A stretch of 64,000 bases of DNA from Acidobacteriota bacterium (GTDB lineage: Bacteria; Acidobacteriota; Terriglobia; Terriglobales; Acidobacteriaceae): NCBI GenBank assembly GCA_021793405.1, contig JAJYSV010000002.1, forward strand, positions 116,261-180,260, written 5' to 3'. The notes under the pieces were generated by a model. The model was not told where the DNA came from and did not search any database. It was given only the letters and a program-made list of their open reading frames with translations. Each line of letters opens with the position of its first letter. The first letter of the stretch is position 1. Below, piece after piece: positions 8,882 through 17,081 of this stretch. A program made the position numbers and the translations under genes.

Positions 8882-9982
8882 ATGAGTCCAATGGAAGCGC
8901 AAGTCCAATACAAGAGTCCACTGTTTCAAATGACGCAGACGACGCCGACGTGTCTGTGGAATGATTCGGCCTCTGTGGAAGAGCTTCGCTATTCCATTGA
9001 ACACGGGGCCGTAGGGGCCACCTGCAATCCCTCGATTGCCGTCTCCGTGCTCAAGAAGGAAATGCCGGTATGGAAACCCCGTATTCAGGCCCTTGCAGAG
9101 ACCCATGCGCAGGCAACTGAGGACGAAATTGCATGGATGGTTGTGGAAGAAATGTCCGCGAACGCGGCGCGGCTGCTCAAGCCGATCTTCGACGAGCAGC
9201 ACGGGCGGAACGGCCGACTTTCCATCCAGACAGATCCGAGAACGTATCGCAATTCCGATGCGATTGTGGCCCAGGCGGTCAAATTCAATCAGTTGGCCCC
9301 GAACATGATTGTTAAAATCGCGGCCACGCGTGCAGGGATTGTCGCGATCGAGGAAGCGACGTATCGCGGGATTAGCATTAACGCAACCGTCAGCTTCACG
9401 CTGCCGCAAGCCATTGCCGTGGCGGAAGCCGTGGAGCGTGGTTTGAAACGAAGGGAAGCTGAAGGCCTCGAGATCGCGACGATGGGGCCGGTCTGCACGA
9501 TTATGGTGGGACGGCTGGATGACTGGCTGAAGGTTGTTATGGAGAAGCAGAATCTTTCGGTCGACCCGGGCTATCTGGAGTGGGCCGGAGTCGCGGTGTT
9601 CAAGAAAGCCTATGAGATCTACCGCAAGCGCGGATACCGGATACGCCTTCTGTCCGCGGCGTTCCGCAATCACATGCATTGGAGCGAGTTCATTGGCGGC
9701 GATGTGGTCATCTCTCCGCCGTGCGCCTGGCAGCGCCGATATAACGCCAGCGATATTGAAGTGGTTCCAAGGATGGATACACCGGTCGATCCTAAAATAG
9801 TCGACACACTGCTGAAGAAATTTCCTGACTTTCAGCGTGCCTACACGGAGAATGGACTCTCCCACGCAGAGTTTGACACCTTTGGCTCTTCGCGCAGGAC
9901 GTTGCGGCAGTTCATCGCAGCCTGTGCAGAGATGAATGAAATCGTTCGAAATGTCATTCTTCCCAACCCCGACACCGAATAG
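8882..9982 (+). CDS. Transaldolase-family class I aldolase in the inositol locus
   Basis: 366 residues, longer than FSA/TalC (about 220) and closer to classical transaldolases. Transaldolase landmarks: an early Asp in CLWNDSAS (D28), the TCNPS motif (residues 47-51), and the Schiff-base Lys in MIVKIAATRAGI (K145). The strand that follows is GISINATVSFTLPQA. The position usually occupied by Glu (E96 in TalB) appears to be Gln in LSIQTDP (Q116), as in fructose-6-phosphate aldolase. The start at ATG 8882 has GGGGGA just upstream; an earlier TTG at 8852 is possible. It is divergent from iolB, so it may cleave the phosphorylated keto-deoxy-gluconate (the IolJ role). An unrelated transaldolase role is possible. 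Confidence 0.75.
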   Translation: MSPMEAQVQYKSPLFQMTQTTPTCLWNDSASVEELRYSIEHGAVGATCNPSIAVSVLKKEMPVWKPRIQALAETHAQATEDEIAWMVVEEMSANAARLLKPIFDEQHGRNGRLSIQTDPRTYRNSDAIVAQAVKFNQLAPNMIVKIAATRAGIVAIEEATYRGISINATVSFTLPQAIAVAEAVERGLKRREAEGLEIATMGPVCTIMVGRLDDWLKVVMEKQNLSVDPGYLEWAGVAVFKKAYEIYRKRGYRIRLLSAAFRNHMHWSEFIGGDVVISPPCAWQRRYNASDIEVVPRMDTPVDPKIVDTLLKKFPDFQRAYTENGLSHAEFDTFGSSRRTLRQFIAACAEMNEIVRNVILPNPDTE

Positions 9983-10001
9983 CGTGGGTCGGGGTTGGGA
10001 A
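9960..10001. terminator. 14-bp hairpin over the stop codon of the transaldolase-family gene
   Basis: Arms TTCCCAACCCCGAC (9960-9973) and GTCGGGGTTGGGAA (9988-10001) pair perfectly around a 14-base loop containing the TAG stop. No T-run follows, so it is not a standard Rho-independent terminator. It may protect the 3' end or act with Rho. Confidence 0.55.
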
Positions 10002-10077
10002 GTTCTACTACGGTGTCGGGGTCAAGGGCTACACACTGAGTGCGTGGAAACGCAGAATGATTCGGTGTGTTCTACCC

Positions 10078-10251
10078 TAGTGTCCTGAGTCTTAAATTCG
10101 CTAAAGAAATGATTTTCGGTGGTGTATCAGGGCACGACTTCAGTCGTGCTTTACATGGCGCAAAACAGATGGGCTTGAGCCCCTGCGTGCTGCTGTTCGA
10201 ATCAGTTCCATGAGTCGAATTGTTGAATGAACTTCAGACTCAGGACCCTAG
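10078..10251. repeat. MITE/REP-like element with terminal inverted repeats
   Basis: A 174-base block bounded by imperfect inverted repeats: CTAGTGTCCTGAGTCT at the left and, inverted, AGACTCAGGACCCTAG at the right. About 20 of 23 positions match over the extended arms. It contains an inner hairpin, GCACGACT-TC-AGTCGTGC (10132-10149). There is no coding capacity. The right arm supplies the last codons and the TGA stop of the neighbouring isomerase gene. The structure resembles non-autonomous mobile elements. Confidence 0.5.
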
Positions 10252-11097
10252 AAACTTTTGTATATTGTCGTAGCTGATTTTCAGGCTCTCCAGAGGCGGT
10301 CGTTCTGTGATGTCCTGTTCCACAAACATGTAGCGAACACCTTCTTTTTCCGCGAGCGGAAAGATCGTTTTCCAGTGCAGCGTTCCATTCCCGACTTCGG
10401 TGAAATGTTGCGAGCCGGGTCCGGTTTCGAGCGAAGTCGTTACGCCGGCTTTGCGGTCTTTCAAATGCAATGTAGTGATGCGTCCGGAATATTTGTGCAG
10501 CATGGCGACCGGATCGTGACCAGCTTGTGCAACCCAGTAACAATCCATCTGCCATTGCACCAGATGAGGGTCCGTGTTGTTCAGTAATACTGCGATGCCT
10601 GTCTTTCCGCCATAGGTTTGGAACTCGGAGTTGTGATTATGGAACGCGAACTGCATTCCCATCTTTCTGGCTTGTTCGCCCCATGCGTTGTACTGGTCGG
10701 CGGCGCGCTTGAAGCCGTCTTCGGAACTGCCGAGCGATTCCGGTACAGAAGAGCAGACCATAAATTTCAGTCCCAGCTGCTTCGCATACTCGTAGCTGGA
10801 GCCGAACTTGTCGTAGCCAAAATGTCCGCTCGGTACCTTCAGGTCCGCGTCGACAATGGCTTTGCGCAGATCGGCGGCGCTCATTTTGTACTGCGCTGCG
10901 AATGTCTCGACCGTGGTATAGCCGATTTTGCGGATTGCCGCCAGCGCGCCGGCCAAGTCGGTTTGCGCCAATTGGCGCACGGTATAGAGCTGTACCCCGA
11001 GCGGCGGCGCGGAATTTGCGGCGAAAGCCAAAGGAGCCACGGCTGATGCGGTAAGTCCGGCCAAAGCGCCGGTCAAAAATTCTCGTCTAGTATGCAT
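10240..11097 (-). CDS. Tat-exported sugar phosphate isomerase/epimerase-like TIM-barrel protein
   Basis: 285 residues. The N-terminus MHTRREFLTGALAGLTASAVAPLAFA is a twin-arginine signal with cleavage near AFA, so the protein probably acts in the periplasm. The rest is a xylose-isomerase-like AP-endonuclease-2 barrel: LGVQLYTVRQ, GYTTVETFA, metal-ligand stretches FAFHNHNSEF, VQWQMDCYWVAQAG and ITTLHLKDR, and a final FVEQD. This family is abundant in Acidobacteria and Planctomycetes and its substrates are mostly unknown. ATG at 11097 has GGAGAA upstream and makes the Tat motif start the protein. A TTGACA-ATCGAT promoter-like site lies about 120-140 bases upstream. Confidence 0.82.
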   Translation of the reverse strand: MHTRREFLTGALAGLTASAVAPLAFAANSAPPLGVQLYTVRQLAQTDLAGALAAIRKIGYTTVETFAAQYKMSAADLRKAIVDADLKVPSGHFGYDKFGSSYEYAKQLGLKFMVCSSVPESLGSSEDGFKRAADQYNAWGEQARKMGMQFAFHNHNSEFQTYGGKTGIAVLLNNTDPHLVQWQMDCYWVAQAGHDPVAMLHKYSGRITTLHLKDRKAGVTTSLETGPGSQHFTEVGNGTLHWKTIFPLAEKEGVRYMFVEQDITERPPLESLKISYDNIQKFLGS

Positions 11098-11215
11098 GGA
11101 TGTTCTCCGCAGTGTTTTTCGGTCGGTTGAAATTTTCGGTATGGATGGTGGACACGATTGCAAGGGTTTTCATGCGTGCGCTTTTTTTTGACGGTTAATA
11201 GTCACCAGCATCCTA

Positions 11216-11239
11216 GAATCGATTACTATCGATTGTCAA
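11216..11239 (-). promoter_or_regulatory. Promoter with overlapping AATCGATT operator-like repeats
   Basis: Read on the minus strand: TTGACA (-35), 18 bases that include ATCGAT and AATCGATT, then TAGGAT at 11210-11215 as a possible -10. Two ATCGAT cores 10-11 bases apart sit between the promoter boxes. The same TTGACA-ATCGAT arrangement occurs at 29.2 kb. Confidence 0.45.
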
Positions 11240-11304
11240 TGTGTGCAAGCCATGTCATGGTCGCCTAGCGCCTTCCGAAGTGTTGCCTGGGCTAAGTAGA
11301 GATA

Positions 11305-11318
11305 GTTGCCTTAGCAAC
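11305..11318. promoter_or_regulatory. Upstream palindromic operator-like site before glpK
   Basis: GTTGCCTTAGCAAC, with arms GTTGC/GCAAC. It is 30 bases, centre to centre, from the perfect palindrome at 11330-11353, so the two lie on nearly the same helix face, as expected for a pair of dimer-binding sites. Confidence 0.5.
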
Positions 11319-11329
11319 CATACCGCGCG

Positions 11330-11353
11330 AAATAGTTGCCATGGCAACTATTT
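11330..11353. promoter_or_regulatory. 24-bp perfect palindrome, probable operator of glpKD
   Basis: A perfect dyad of 24 bases with core GTTGCCATGGCAAC, flanked symmetrically by AAATA and TATTT. It ends 24 bases before the glpK start. With the related site 30 bases upstream it forms a tandem operator. The sequence does not match the E. coli GlpR consensus; MarR- or Rrf2-like regulators use similar dyads, but no candidate gene is nearby. Confidence 0.6.
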
Positions 11354-11377
11354 TTCCAACTGGATTTAAGGAGGAGC

Positions 11378-12898
11378 ATGAAAGCCATTCTCGGACTCGA
11401 TCAAGGAACCAGCAGTTCGCGGGCAGTGCTGGTGCGGCCCGATGGGACTATCTCCCACACAGCACAGCGGGAATTGCCGCAGATGTATCCGCAGCCGGGA
11501 TGGGTGGAACAGGACCCAGAGGCGATCTGGACTTCGCAAGCCGCCGCAGTGCGAGCTTTATTGAGTGAGGCTGGGCTTGATCCATCGCAGATTCACTGCA
11601 TTGGAATTACCAACCAGCGCGAAACAACCATCGTATGGGAACGCGCTACAGGGCGCCCGATTGCGAACGCCATCGTATGGCAGGATCGCCGCACGGGACA
11701 GTATTGCCGCGAACTTGCAGGACGAGGCACGAACGGGGTGTCGGTGGAAACTACGGTCCGCAACAAGACAGGCCTGGTACTGGATGCATATTTCTCGGCA
11801 AGCAAAATTCGCTGGATTCTCGATCATGTTCCCGGAGCGAAGGCACAGGCGTGGGCTGGCCAACTGGCCTTTGGCACGGTCGATAGCTGGCTGGTCTGGA
11901 AGCTGACTGGAGGCCGCCGGCACATTACAGATGTGACGAATGCTTCTCGCACGATGCTGTTCAATATCCACACCCTGCAATGGGACGACGACCTGCTGGA
12001 GATTTTTGGCGTGCCACGTTCGATACTGCCTGAAGTGGTGGATTCGAGCGGCGATCTGGCTGTGAGCAGCGAGTTGGTCCCGCAAATAAAAATCACGGGG
12101 ATCGCAGGCGACCAGCAAGCCGCGCTGTTTGGCCAGATGTGCATCCGACCGGGGATGGCGAAGAACACGTATGGCACCGGATGTTTTTTGATGCTGCAGA
12201 CGGGCAACAAGCCAATTTTCTCCAAGCACAAGATGCTCACTACGATCGCGTGGCGCAGGATGGAGGAAACCATGTATGCGCTGGAAGGAAGCATTTTTGT
12301 CGCGGGTGCTGCGATCCAGTGGTTGCGGGATGGTCTCGGAATCCTGAACAGCGCGCCCGAAGTTGAGGCACTGGCGGCCTCGGTTCCGGACAGCGGCGGC
12401 GTAGTGTTTGTCCCTGCTTTGACAGGTCTGGGCGCGCCTCACTGGGATCCGCACGCACGCGGCGCGATATTTGGACTGACGCGAGGCACGACGCGGGCAC
12501 ATATTGCGAGAGCCGCTCTGGAAGGTATTGCACTGGAAGTGGCAGACATCGTGCGGGCCATGGAATCCGATGCGCAAGAGGCAGGCGCGGGCATGCGTGT
12601 GCAGGAACTCCGGGTGGATGGAGGGGCTTCGACGAATGACCTGCTGATGCAGATGCAGGCGGATTTGTTGGACATTCCGATTGTGCGTTCGCAAACCGCA
12701 GAGGCAACGGTCTTGGGAGCCTGCTACCTGGCGGGGCTTGCCGCAGGCGTTTGGTCGGACGTGGAAGAGGTTGCCCGTCAGTGGCACGAATCCCGGCGGT
12801 TCGAACCGAGGTTGGACGCGGGCGAACGAGACCGGAAGCTAGCGGCGTGGAAGCAGGGAATCCAGCGCGCAGAAGGTTGGGATGCAGCGAGTGAGTGA
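11378..12898 (+). CDS. glpK: Glycerol kinase
   Basis: 506 residues of the FGGY family; ATP-dependent phosphorylation of glycerol to sn-glycerol-3-phosphate. Visible motifs: ILGLDQGTSSSRAVLV at the N-terminus, the glycerol-binding NQRETTIVWERATG and WQDRRT, then GTVDSWLVWKLTGG, GTYG-type KNTYGTGCFLMLQTG, and the ATPase-domain GLGAPHWDPHARG. Length matches GlpK. The start at ATG 11378 is fixed by a strong AAGGAGG. glpD follows after 48 bases, so glpKD is an operon without glpF. Two palindromes upstream suggest repression. Confidence 0.95.
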   Translation: MKAILGLDQGTSSSRAVLVRPDGTISHTAQRELPQMYPQPGWVEQDPEAIWTSQAAAVRALLSEAGLDPSQIHCIGITNQRETTIVWERATGRPIANAIVWQDRRTGQYCRELAGRGTNGVSVETTVRNKTGLVLDAYFSASKIRWILDHVPGAKAQAWAGQLAFGTVDSWLVWKLTGGRRHITDVTNASRTMLFNIHTLQWDDDLLEIFGVPRSILPEVVDSSGDLAVSSELVPQIKITGIAGDQQAALFGQMCIRPGMAKNTYGTGCFLMLQTGNKPIFSKHKMLTTIAWRRMEETMYALEGSIFVAGAAIQWLRDGLGILNSAPEVEALAASVPDSGGVVFVPALTGLGAPHWDPHARGAIFGLTRGTTRAHIARAALEGIALEVADIVRAMESDAQEAGAGMRVQELRVDGGASTNDLLMQMQADLLDIPIVRSQTAEATVLGACYLAGLAAGVWSDVEEVARQWHESRRFEPRLDAGERDRKLAAWKQGIQRAEGWDAASE

Positions 12899-12946
12899 AT
12901 CTTTAAAAAGTGCACTACCACGAAACGGAATCGAGATAGAGAACGC

Positions 12947-14518
12947 ATGAATCGCCGACAGACGCTGCAAGAGGTTGGCACTCGTACATCCTGGGACGTA
13001 CTCGTAATTGGTGGAGGCGCAACGGGGCTGGGAACCGCTCTCGATGCGGCGACACGCGGGTATAGCACCTTGTTGCTGGAGCAGGAAGATTTTGCCAAAG
13101 GCACCTCGAGCCGCAGCACAAAGCTGGCTCATGGGGGCGTGCGGTATCTGCAGCAGGGAAATATTTCCCTGGTGCTGGAAGCACTGCGGGAGCGGGGGCG
13201 GATGTTGCGGAACGCGCCGCACCTGGTCCATCGCCAGTCTTTCATCATTCCCGCGGAGGCGATGTGGCAGGTGCCGTTTTACGGAATCGGGCTCAAACTG
13301 TATGACGCTTTATCGGGCCGGTCGAGCTTCGGCAGTTCCCGTGTTCTTTCCGCGGAGCGGACGATAGCGGCGCTGCCCGGGCTTGCCATGAAATATCTGA
13401 GTGGAGGCGTTCAATATTACGATGGACAATTTGATGATTCGCGTATGGCTCTGGCTCTCGCGCTGACGCTGGAGGAGCACGGCGGATTCGCTTTGAATCA
13501 GGCGCGTGTGAAGAAACTGATAGAGCGAAATGGCGCGGTTGTCGGTGTTGCGGCGGAAGACTGCGAGACCCGTGACGAATTTGAAGTGGAAGCCAAAGTC
13601 GTGATCAACGCGACCGGAGTATTTTCGGATGCCCTGCGTTCGCTGGATGAACCGAATGCTCCGCCGTTGCTGGCCGTGAGCCAGGGATCCCACTTTGTTC
13701 TGCCGAAGGAGTTTCTTTCCGGTAGGGATGCCCTGATGGTTCCGCGTACGGTGGACGGGCGCGTGCTTTTTGCCATCCCCTGGCATGGATCTGTTCTGGT
13801 AGGCACGACCGATGAGCCAGTGGCGGGACCATCGCTGGAACCACGGGCGATGGCTACGGAACGTAGTTTTCTGATGGAGGAGATTGTGCGCTATTTTGGA
13901 CGCAGACCAGAGTCGCAGGAGATTTTAAGCATGTGGTCGGGGCAGCGTCCTCTAATTCGCAAGCAGGGAGCGACCTCGACGGCCTCTCTTTCCCGCGAGC
14001 ATTCTGTTTTCGTGTCGCCAACCCGGCTGGTGACCGTGCTGGGTGGGAAGTGGACTACGTATCGTCGCATGGGAGAAGACACTGTCAACGTAGCGGCCCA
14101 GGCGGGTGGACTTCCGTTTCGGCCGAGCAAAACTGCCAACCTGCGGTTGCATGGATGGGTTGCATCCGACGAGGCAGGCCTGTTGCAAGGCGACGCACTT
14201 TCTGTGTACGGCAGTGATCGGGCCTTGATCGAGCAACTAGTCGCGGAGAGGCCGGAGTTGCGCGAGCGCTTGCACGCGCGGCTCCCTTATCGAGGCAGCG
14301 AGGTTGTCTGGGCGGTTCGCAACGAAATGGCCCGCTCAGTTGAAGATGTTCTGGCAAGACGCACTTGTTCTTTGTTTTTAGACGCACGCGCCGCCAGCGA
14401 AGCGGCGCCACGTGTTGCTGAATTGATGGCTGCCGAGTTGGGTTGCAGTGAGGAGTGGAAGGTGGAACAGATACGGAAATTCAAGGAACTAGCCGAGGGT
14501 TATCTATACCGGGAATAG
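12947..14518 (+). CDS. glpD: Aerobic glycerol-3-phosphate dehydrogenase (FAD)
   Basis: 523 residues. It oxidises glycerol-3-phosphate to DHAP and passes electrons to quinone at the inner face of the membrane. Features: FAD-binding WDVLVIGGGATGLGTALDAA (from about residue 18), the GlpD signature GTSSRSTKLAHGGVRYL, GVFSDALRSL, and the C-terminal DAO-C domain ending in the KFKELAEGYL region. Length agrees with GlpD. It is co-transcribed with glpK. DHAP from this pair would meet the DHAP produced by the inositol and sulfosugar routes encoded nearby. Confidence 0.94.
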   Translation: MNRRQTLQEVGTRTSWDVLVIGGGATGLGTALDAATRGYSTLLLEQEDFAKGTSSRSTKLAHGGVRYLQQGNISLVLEALRERGRMLRNAPHLVHRQSFIIPAEAMWQVPFYGIGLKLYDALSGRSSFGSSRVLSAERTIAALPGLAMKYLSGGVQYYDGQFDDSRMALALALTLEEHGGFALNQARVKKLIERNGAVVGVAAEDCETRDEFEVEAKVVINATGVFSDALRSLDEPNAPPLLAVSQGSHFVLPKEFLSGRDALMVPRTVDGRVLFAIPWHGSVLVGTTDEPVAGPSLEPRAMATERSFLMEEIVRYFGRRPESQEILSMWSGQRPLIRKQGATSTASLSREHSVFVSPTRLVTVLGGKWTTYRRMGEDTVNVAAQAGGLPFRPSKTANLRLHGWVASDEAGLLQGDALSVYGSDRALIEQLVAERPELRERLHARLPYRGSEVVWAVRNEMARSVEDVLARRTCSLFLDARAASEAAPRVAELMAAELGCSEEWKVEQIRKFKELAEGYLYRE

Positions 14519-14726
14519 AAGGAGACGGAGGGAGAATCCTTATTCCACCGTTGACAGTTCCAACGTTTATCGGTAAGTTCAAAACTCAGACAATGAAGTA
14601 TTCAGTTCAGAGCATGTGTTTATGTAGTTGCGAATGCCGGATGGGCATTCGTGGGCGGCGCACTCTGAATTCTGCAGATGTGTAACAAGAAGTCGTTACA
14701 GCGCGAAATTCGGAACGACCCGGTGA

Positions 14727-14754
14727 CCCACGACTCCACAGGAGCGTGGGTTTT
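14727..14754 (+). terminator. Rho-independent terminator downstream of glpKD
   Basis: CCCACGACTCC-ACA-GGAGCGTGGG forms a 10-bp stem with one bulged A, followed by TTTT. It ends the glpKD transcript. Confidence 0.6.
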
Positions 14755-14837
14755 GTGCTGTATGCAGAGAACAACTGAATCAAAAGCCGCCTTAAATCGG
14801 GCTCGCCGCTCAATCTATAGCTATCGATAATTATCTA

Positions 14838-14867
14838 TTGACAATGATTTTCTTGAGTGCATATAAT
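14838..14867 (+). promoter_or_regulatory. Sigma-70-type promoter with adjacent TATCGATA element
   Basis: TTGACA (14838-14843) and TATAAT (14862-14867), both perfect, are separated by 18 bases. TATCGATA (14822-14829) sits directly upstream of the -35. The start codon of the isomerase-like gene is 38 bases after the -10. It likely drives 14905-20357. Confidence 0.7.
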
Positions 14868-14904
14868 CCACCACCGGAATGAATTAGCAAAAAAAACCGA
14901 CTGA

Positions 14905-15828
14905 ATGAACAAGAAGCAGTATCAGTGTTTGATGACAAGGCGAGAGTTGGTAGAAGGAATCGCTGCATTGTCCGCCGCTGGCGTTCTGCAGTCGGGCGGC
15001 CTATCTCAGGCATTCGGACAGACGACGGGAAAAAATCCACGCATCCATTTTGGAGCGCAGACAAATGCCTGGGCCATGGATGCGAAGAACTTTGACAGCG
15101 TGCTTGCGGTGCTCGACCAGATACGCCAGATTGGCTATGGCGGATTCGAAACAGGTTTTATCAATGTCATGAATCAGTTTGAGTCTCCGCGGACTGCACG
15201 CAGACGAATCGAAAGAACCGGTCTTATTTTTTTTGGTGTGCATGTATATCTTCCGGGCCCGCTCTATGATCCTTCGACCAACCTCCCGCCGGCTTCGCTC
15301 TATAAAAAGATCGCTCCTGGTGGATTGGCCCTGGGAGCGAAGCACATGATCTTCAGCGGAAAGGCCGCGGACAATGCTGCTCAGCTCGCGAACAAGATCG
15401 CGGGGTTGAACGCCGCCGGAAAGTACAGCAAAAGCGTCGGACTGCGTCTGGCGTATCACAACGAAACCGCGCAGGAATCCGAGTCGGAGCTGGGAGAACT
15501 GGAGGCGCTTTATGAACGTACAGACCCGGAATATGTATCGTTTCTGCTGGATTGCGGTCATGCGAATGAGGGCGGTACGAACGTGCCTGCATTCGTACAC
15601 AAGCATTATGCGCGCATCATTGGGCTGCATCTGCGCGATTACAAGGATGGAAAACAAGTGGTGCTGGGGCAGGGAACGTTCCCGCTGGCCGAACTGGCAA
15701 CCACATTGAAGCAGGTTCGCTGGAAGGGTTGGGTGTTGAACGAAGAAGAACGCCTTGATGGTTCCAAGCATGGTTCGAGCTACATGGAGCCGGCGTTCAA
15801 GGTTATGCAAGGAGCGTTTTCCGCATGA
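14905..15828 (+). CDS. Exported sugar phosphate isomerase/epimerase-like TIM-barrel protein
   Basis: 307 residues. The N-terminus contains MTRRELVEGIAALSAAGVL, a Tat-like signal with one R-R pair, ending near QAFGQ. The barrel has HFGAQTNAWAM, GYGGFETGF, and metal-ligand stretches LAYHNETAQE, VSFLLDCGHANEGG and IIGLHLRDYKDG, ending with GWVLNEEERLDG where a Glu should bind metal. It belongs to the xylose-isomerase-like TIM-barrel superfamily. Its stop overlaps the start of the next gene in ATGA, so the two are translationally coupled. The substrate is unknown. The partner oxidoreductase and TonB receptor suggest carbohydrate import and modification. Confidence 0.8.
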   Translation: MNKKQYQCLMTRRELVEGIAALSAAGVLQSGGLSQAFGQTTGKNPRIHFGAQTNAWAMDAKNFDSVLAVLDQIRQIGYGGFETGFINVMNQFESPRTARRRIERTGLIFFGVHVYLPGPLYDPSTNLPPASLYKKIAPGGLALGAKHMIFSGKAADNAAQLANKIAGLNAAGKYSKSVGLRLAYHNETAQESESELGELEALYERTDPEYVSFLLDCGHANEGGTNVPAFVHKHYARIIGLHLRDYKDGKQVVLGQGTFPLAELATTLKQVRWKGWVLNEEERLDGSKHGSSYMEPAFKVMQGAFSA

Positions 15829-17006
15829 ATCGTCGCGAGTTTTTGTATACAGGAACAGCCACAGCAGCGGCTCTGAGTGCCCGCTCGTATGGTCGTGTCC
15901 TGGGAGCGAATGACAGGGTCGGACTTGGCGTGATTGGACTGGGGCGCCGGGGAACCATCGTGACTGGCGAAGGTTTTCTTCAAGACCCTCGCGTCCAAGT
16001 TGTGGCTGTCTGCGATGTCTACGACGCTCAGACGTCGAAATTTGTCTCTCGGCTGCTTCGGAATGTATCCCCGCCGGCTACATCCATTGCCTATGAGGAG
16101 CTGCTGGCCAGAAAAGACGTCGATGCGGTTTTGATCTCGGCGCCGGACCACCAGCATGTAACTATCGCAACAGCCGCGCTGGCAGCTGGAAAAGACATCT
16201 ATCTGGAAAAGCCCACGCTGCATCATTGGGAGGAACGGACGGCTTTGCTCGATGCGGCGACAAAGTATCAACGTGTCGTCCAGTGTGGTATGCAACAGCG
16301 AAGCGGCGCCCACTACATGCGCGCCAAGCAGGAAATTTTTGGGCAGCAAAAACTTGGCAAGGTCGTCTTCGCCCGCGGAGTTTGGCACAACTTTCCATGG
16401 CAAACCCGTCACATCATCAATCAACCCAAACCTGCAGGGCTGGATTGGGTGCTATTTGAGGGGCCTGCGCCGCATGTGCCCTATGAGACGATCCGGTATA
16501 CATCCTGGCGCTATTTCCCCGATTATGGCAACGGCCTGCTGGCCGATATCATGACGCACTGGGTTGATGTGGCGCAGTGGATGCTCGATGATCCGCACCC
16601 GACGAACGCAGTCGCCCTGGGCGGAATCTATCAACTGCACGACGGCAGGGTCAATCCAGATACCGTCAGCGCAATCGTTCAGTATGATACATGGAATTTC
16701 AATTTTGAATCGTCTGTCCTTCCCATTCGGAACAACGATCCTTCGGTCTTCTTTGAGGGTACGGAAGGAACTCTGGACCTGGCCCGCGATGGCTATGTGT
16801 TTACCCCAAACAAGGGAGAACCGGTGCGCGTCAATTCGGCGGAAAGTCTGGAGCGCGCGCATACCAAGAATTTCTTAGACGCTGTAATCGCAGGCAAGAA
16901 AGTAAATGCTTCTTTGGAAGCGGGTATCGACGCTTCCGTTCCGGTGCAGATGGCGTTGCGTTCGTATTGGTCCCATAAGATCATTTCCCGGAAAGAACTG
17001 GTGTAG
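15825..17006 (+). CDS. Tat-exported Gfo/Idh/MocA-family oxidoreductase
   Basis: 393 residues. Tat signal MNRREFLYTGTATAAALSAR, then the Rossmann start LGVIGLGRRGTI and the conserved EKP motif in IYLEKPTLHHWEE, with H-x-D-type residues in DIMTHWVDVAQWML. Periplasmic members such as glucose-fructose oxidoreductase keep NAD(P) bound tightly, and some family members (GH109, and the NAD-dependent sulfoquinovosidases, GH188) are glycosidases. Here the reaction cannot be read from sequence. It overlaps the preceding isomerase-like gene by four bases and precedes a TonB receptor, so the three form one uptake/processing unit. Confidence 0.82.
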   Translation: MNRREFLYTGTATAAALSARSYGRVLGANDRVGLGVIGLGRRGTIVTGEGFLQDPRVQVVAVCDVYDAQTSKFVSRLLRNVSPPATSIAYEELLARKDVDAVLISAPDHQHVTIATAALAAGKDIYLEKPTLHHWEERTALLDAATKYQRVVQCGMQQRSGAHYMRAKQEIFGQQKLGKVVFARGVWHNFPWQTRHIINQPKPAGLDWVLFEGPAPHVPYETIRYTSWRYFPDYGNGLLADIMTHWVDVAQWMLDDPHPTNAVALGGIYQLHDGRVNPDTVSAIVQYDTWNFNFESSVLPIRNNDPSVFFEGTEGTLDLARDGYVFTPNKGEPVRVNSAESLERAHTKNFLDAVIAGKKVNASLEAGIDASVPVQMALRSYWSHKIISRKELV

Positions 17007-17081
17007 GCCGTTTCTACAAGAGCAAGAGAAGGGGTTGTGATGAAAGAGATGAAAAGAATAATTTTTCTGGAGGGAAAATCT

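Larger units (their letters stand above)
14519..14904. other. Intergenic region between glpD and the next cluster
   Basis: A 386-base gap with no convincing gene. It contains a terminator hairpin (14727-14754) about 210 bases after glpD and a strong promoter (14838-14867) for the downstream isomerase/Gfo-Idh/TonB cluster. Confidence 0.6.

Noticed and set aside
11558..12787. A 409-codon open frame opposite glpK
   Set aside because: It is the antisense shadow of glpK, with no family features.
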